Positions 23,227 to 24,713 of a DNA stretch of 24,713 nt are shown here, one piece after another. The DNA comes from an uncultured Bacteroides sp. (lineage in GTDB: Bacteria; Bacteroidota; Bacteroidia; Bacteroidales; Bacteroidaceae). Below the pieces are notes generated by a model that had not been told where the DNA came from, ran no database searches, and worked only from the letters and a program-made list of their open reading frames with translations. A program made the translations under genes and the position numbers. The DNA lies in contig USPQ01000039.1 of the NCBI GenBank assembly GCA_900556625.1, positions 1-24,713 of the forward strand. The letters are read 5' to 3'. Each line of letters opens with the position of its first letter. Position 1 is the stretch's first letter.

Positions 23227-23514
23227 ATACATAGCCCTGATTCTGCCTATTTTCGGGCTTTTTCCCCAACTTGGCACAGTTCTTTCATTTCCTTTGCATT
23301 CTTTAAGTCCACTTGCTAATCCTTCTTGCGAGAATCTTGTTGTATTGACATCATCTCAATTTCAACCCGCAGGCTGCGGATACACATGTTTTGTTGATGC
23401 TTTAGAGTGATACGTTCAGTTTCATATTCGTAAGTTGTTCGTTTGTAGTTATGTGTATTTCGTGGCCTGCTTTCTTAGTCTATTTTTCAGTCAGTGCTAT
23501 TTCTTTTTTTTCTG
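23227..23514. other. gap without a supported gene
   Basis: About 290 bases between the mutase terminator and the end of the convergent DUF418 gene. The plus strand is T-rich. On the minus strand a frame of about 50 codons after a TAA has a protein-like, charged composition, but its first Met leaves only about 23 residues. I see no RNA gene, repeat or strong promoter here. Confidence 0.5.
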
Positions 23515-24690
23515 TTATTTCTTCGTGCCTATCCAAGTCCATTTATGCCATATTGTTTCCAATGGTCCTTGTTTATGTTTAGACAGCCACCATTTGCAGA
23601 ACCGAACCTGTGCCAGGAAAAGAATAATACCGATAATCAGGCTAAGAGTATATCCACAGTAAGGAGCAAGATAGAATCCGAATGGGAAATAGATAATGGC
23701 TCCCAGAATAGATTGAGAAATATAATTGGTCAAGCTCATTTTTCCGTAGAATCGCAGATTAGATACAGTTTTCTTGAACTGATCCTTCTGATAAAGCAAC
23801 ACGAAAGAAGCAACAAGTACAATCGTAAATGCGAATTTCTGCCACATATCAAAGGCAGTACCTACCGTTTGCTGAATTAAACTGCTGTCACTTTGCATGA
23901 TCTGTTCTTTCAGAGAATACAGTGGCGCGAAACTGATAGCTGCAATAATAAGTGCTTTCATCCAGAATTTCAAATGAGATTCGGTAGTTACGAACAATTC
24001 TTTGCGTCCGATATATAAGCCAAACAGGAAAAGTCCGGCAGTCTGCAAGAAACGTCCGGCACCGATAGCCCAAAACAGGCTTGCTTTCTGTCCTAAAGTA
24101 ACATTGCCTATCAGAAAATCCCAAAAGTTTCCGGCTTTGGTGTATTCCGCTACTTCAGCATACATGGCTCCGACATTCAAATCGGGTAGGGTATAGGCAG
24201 GATTGAAAAGGCTCATTATATAATGAAACCATTCAATCGGTTGCAGTGAAAACAAGATGGCGGTGATTAGAATCGCTTTGTCACTCCATTTACGTACGAT
24301 AAATAGTACAAGACTGACTACAACAAACAGAAGCAGGACATCTCCTGCCGGGAAGAAAGCAGCATTCAAAGTGGCGAATCCTGCCAGCAATATCATTCTC
24401 CATAAAAAGCGGTAACCAAAATCTTTTCCTTTCAACTGCTGGTTGTGCGACTGGATATAGAAAGTGAATCCGAAAAGCAGAGCGAATATGGCATAAGACT
24501 TTCCGGCAAGCAGTGAAAATGTCGCATTAAATACTCCGGCATCCAAAATGGTGAGCCATTCAGGAGAACTTTCCGGATATACGGGGAAAATGAAATGCTC
24601 CAGGTTATGAACCAGAAGGATGGCCATTACAGCAAATCCTCTAAGAGCATCTACTACTTCAATTCGGGGTGTTTTTGTTGATAATTCCAT
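23515..24690 (-). CDS. DUF418-family multi-pass membrane protein
   Basis: A 391-residue integral membrane protein with about ten hydrophobic segments, complete at both ends. The N-terminal signature VVDALRGFAVMAILLVHNLEHF (12-33) resembles the acyltransferase-3/DUF418 superfamily start. The C-terminal half (about 220-380) contains LQTAGLFLFGLYIGRKELF, the loop YGKMSLTNYISQSILGAIIYFPFGFYLAPYCGYTLSLIIGIILFLAQVRFCKWWL, and the cytoplasmic end GPLETIWHKWTW, all typical of the DUF418 domain. Bacterial members are often described as putative transport or envelope-acyl-transfer proteins; no function is proved and catalytic His residues of true acyltransferases are not obvious. It is transcribed toward the mutase gene and separated from it by the terminator. 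Only 23 bases precede its ATG in the window, so its promoter is unseen. Confidence 0.87.
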   Translation of the reverse strand: MELSTKTPRIEVVDALRGFAVMAILLVHNLEHFIFPVYPESSPEWLTILDAGVFNATFSLLAGKSYAIFALLFGFTFYIQSHNQQLKGKDFGYRFLWRMILLAGFATLNAAFFPAGDVLLLFVVVSLVLFIVRKWSDKAILITAILFSLQPIEWFHYIMSLFNPAYTLPDLNVGAMYAEVAEYTKAGNFWDFLIGNVTLGQKASLFWAIGAGRFLQTAGLFLFGLYIGRKELFVTTESHLKFWMKALIIAAISFAPLYSLKEQIMQSDSSLIQQTVGTAFDMWQKFAFTIVLVASFVLLYQKDQFKKTVSNLRFYGKMSLTNYISQSILGAIIYFPFGFYLAPYCGYTLSLIIGIILFLAQVRFCKWWLSKHKQGPLETIWHKWTWIGTKK

Positions 24691-24713
24691 GGGGCTAATT
24701 TATGATTGTTTTT

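Noticed and set aside
23330..23480. Minus-strand open stretch of about 50 codons downstream of DUF418 with protein-like composition
   Set aside because: No plausible start codon in the frame except one leaving about 23 residues, and no motif; possibly an old gene remnant but not supportable.
23435..23880. Plus-strand frames at the 3' end of the DUF418 gene
   Set aside because: They overlap the DUF418 gene, start in a T-rich spacer and give Phe/Cys-rich or basic nonsense-like proteins.

Overview
The window looks like chromosomal DNA of a gut Bacteroides or close relative. Several genes have the housekeeping forms known from that genus (queF, rlmH, a DUF4783 gene coupled to nadC, a 581-residue phosphosugar mutase). 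It also has a SusC/SusD outer-membrane uptake pair, an ECF sigma factor with an anti-sigma-like partner, cupin-type AraC regulators, and several promoters of the Bacteroidetes type (TAnnTTTG at -7 with a TTTG-like -33 about 19-21 bases upstream). I saw no tRNA, rRNA, CRISPR array, insertion sequence, integrase or recombinase.

Layout. 1-2444: the end of queF, a 46-residue ORF on the minus strand, rlmH (minus), and DUF4783-nadC (plus) read from a promoter interleaved with that of rlmH. 2450-2551: a perfect inverted-repeat element with 32-base arms. 2653-5423: a four-gene plus-strand cluster of ECF sigma factor, anti-sigma-like protein with a beta-barrel-like C-terminus, lipoprotein and secreted protein. 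5459-6394: an FMN oxidoreductase of the nitronate monooxygenase/FabK family. 6412-6507: a second inverted-repeat element built like the first. 6566-7149: a short WG-repeat protein and an inverted-duplication region that may be structured. 7150-8965: two tandem AraC-type regulators (minus). 9046-9163: a group of repeated 17-base sites. 9251-10327: an exported alpha/beta hydrolase with a cysteine nucleophile, reading away from the regulators.

10409-17753 is a minus-strand operon: large metzincin metalloprotease, then SusC-like TonB-dependent transporter, then SusD-like lipoprotein. A divergent plus-strand pair follows: an exported M23 metallopeptidase and a C69-family N-terminal-nucleophile peptidase. 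No glycoside hydrolase, polysaccharide lyase or hybrid two-component regulator lies in this part, so I read it as a candidate peptide or protein capture and breakdown locus (inference). The window closes with a phosphosugar mutase ending in a clear terminator and a DUF418 membrane protein (minus).

The parts most worth a second look are: (1) the repeated sites between the tandem AraC regulators and the hydrolase, together with the cysteine-rich sensor domain of one regulator; (2) the SusCD-metalloprotease operon with divergent peptidases; (3) the sigma operon whose anti-sigma-like protein ends in a beta-barrel-like domain; (4) two intergenic palindromes sharing ends and a three-unit 9-base architecture; (5) the inverted duplication at 6886-7058.
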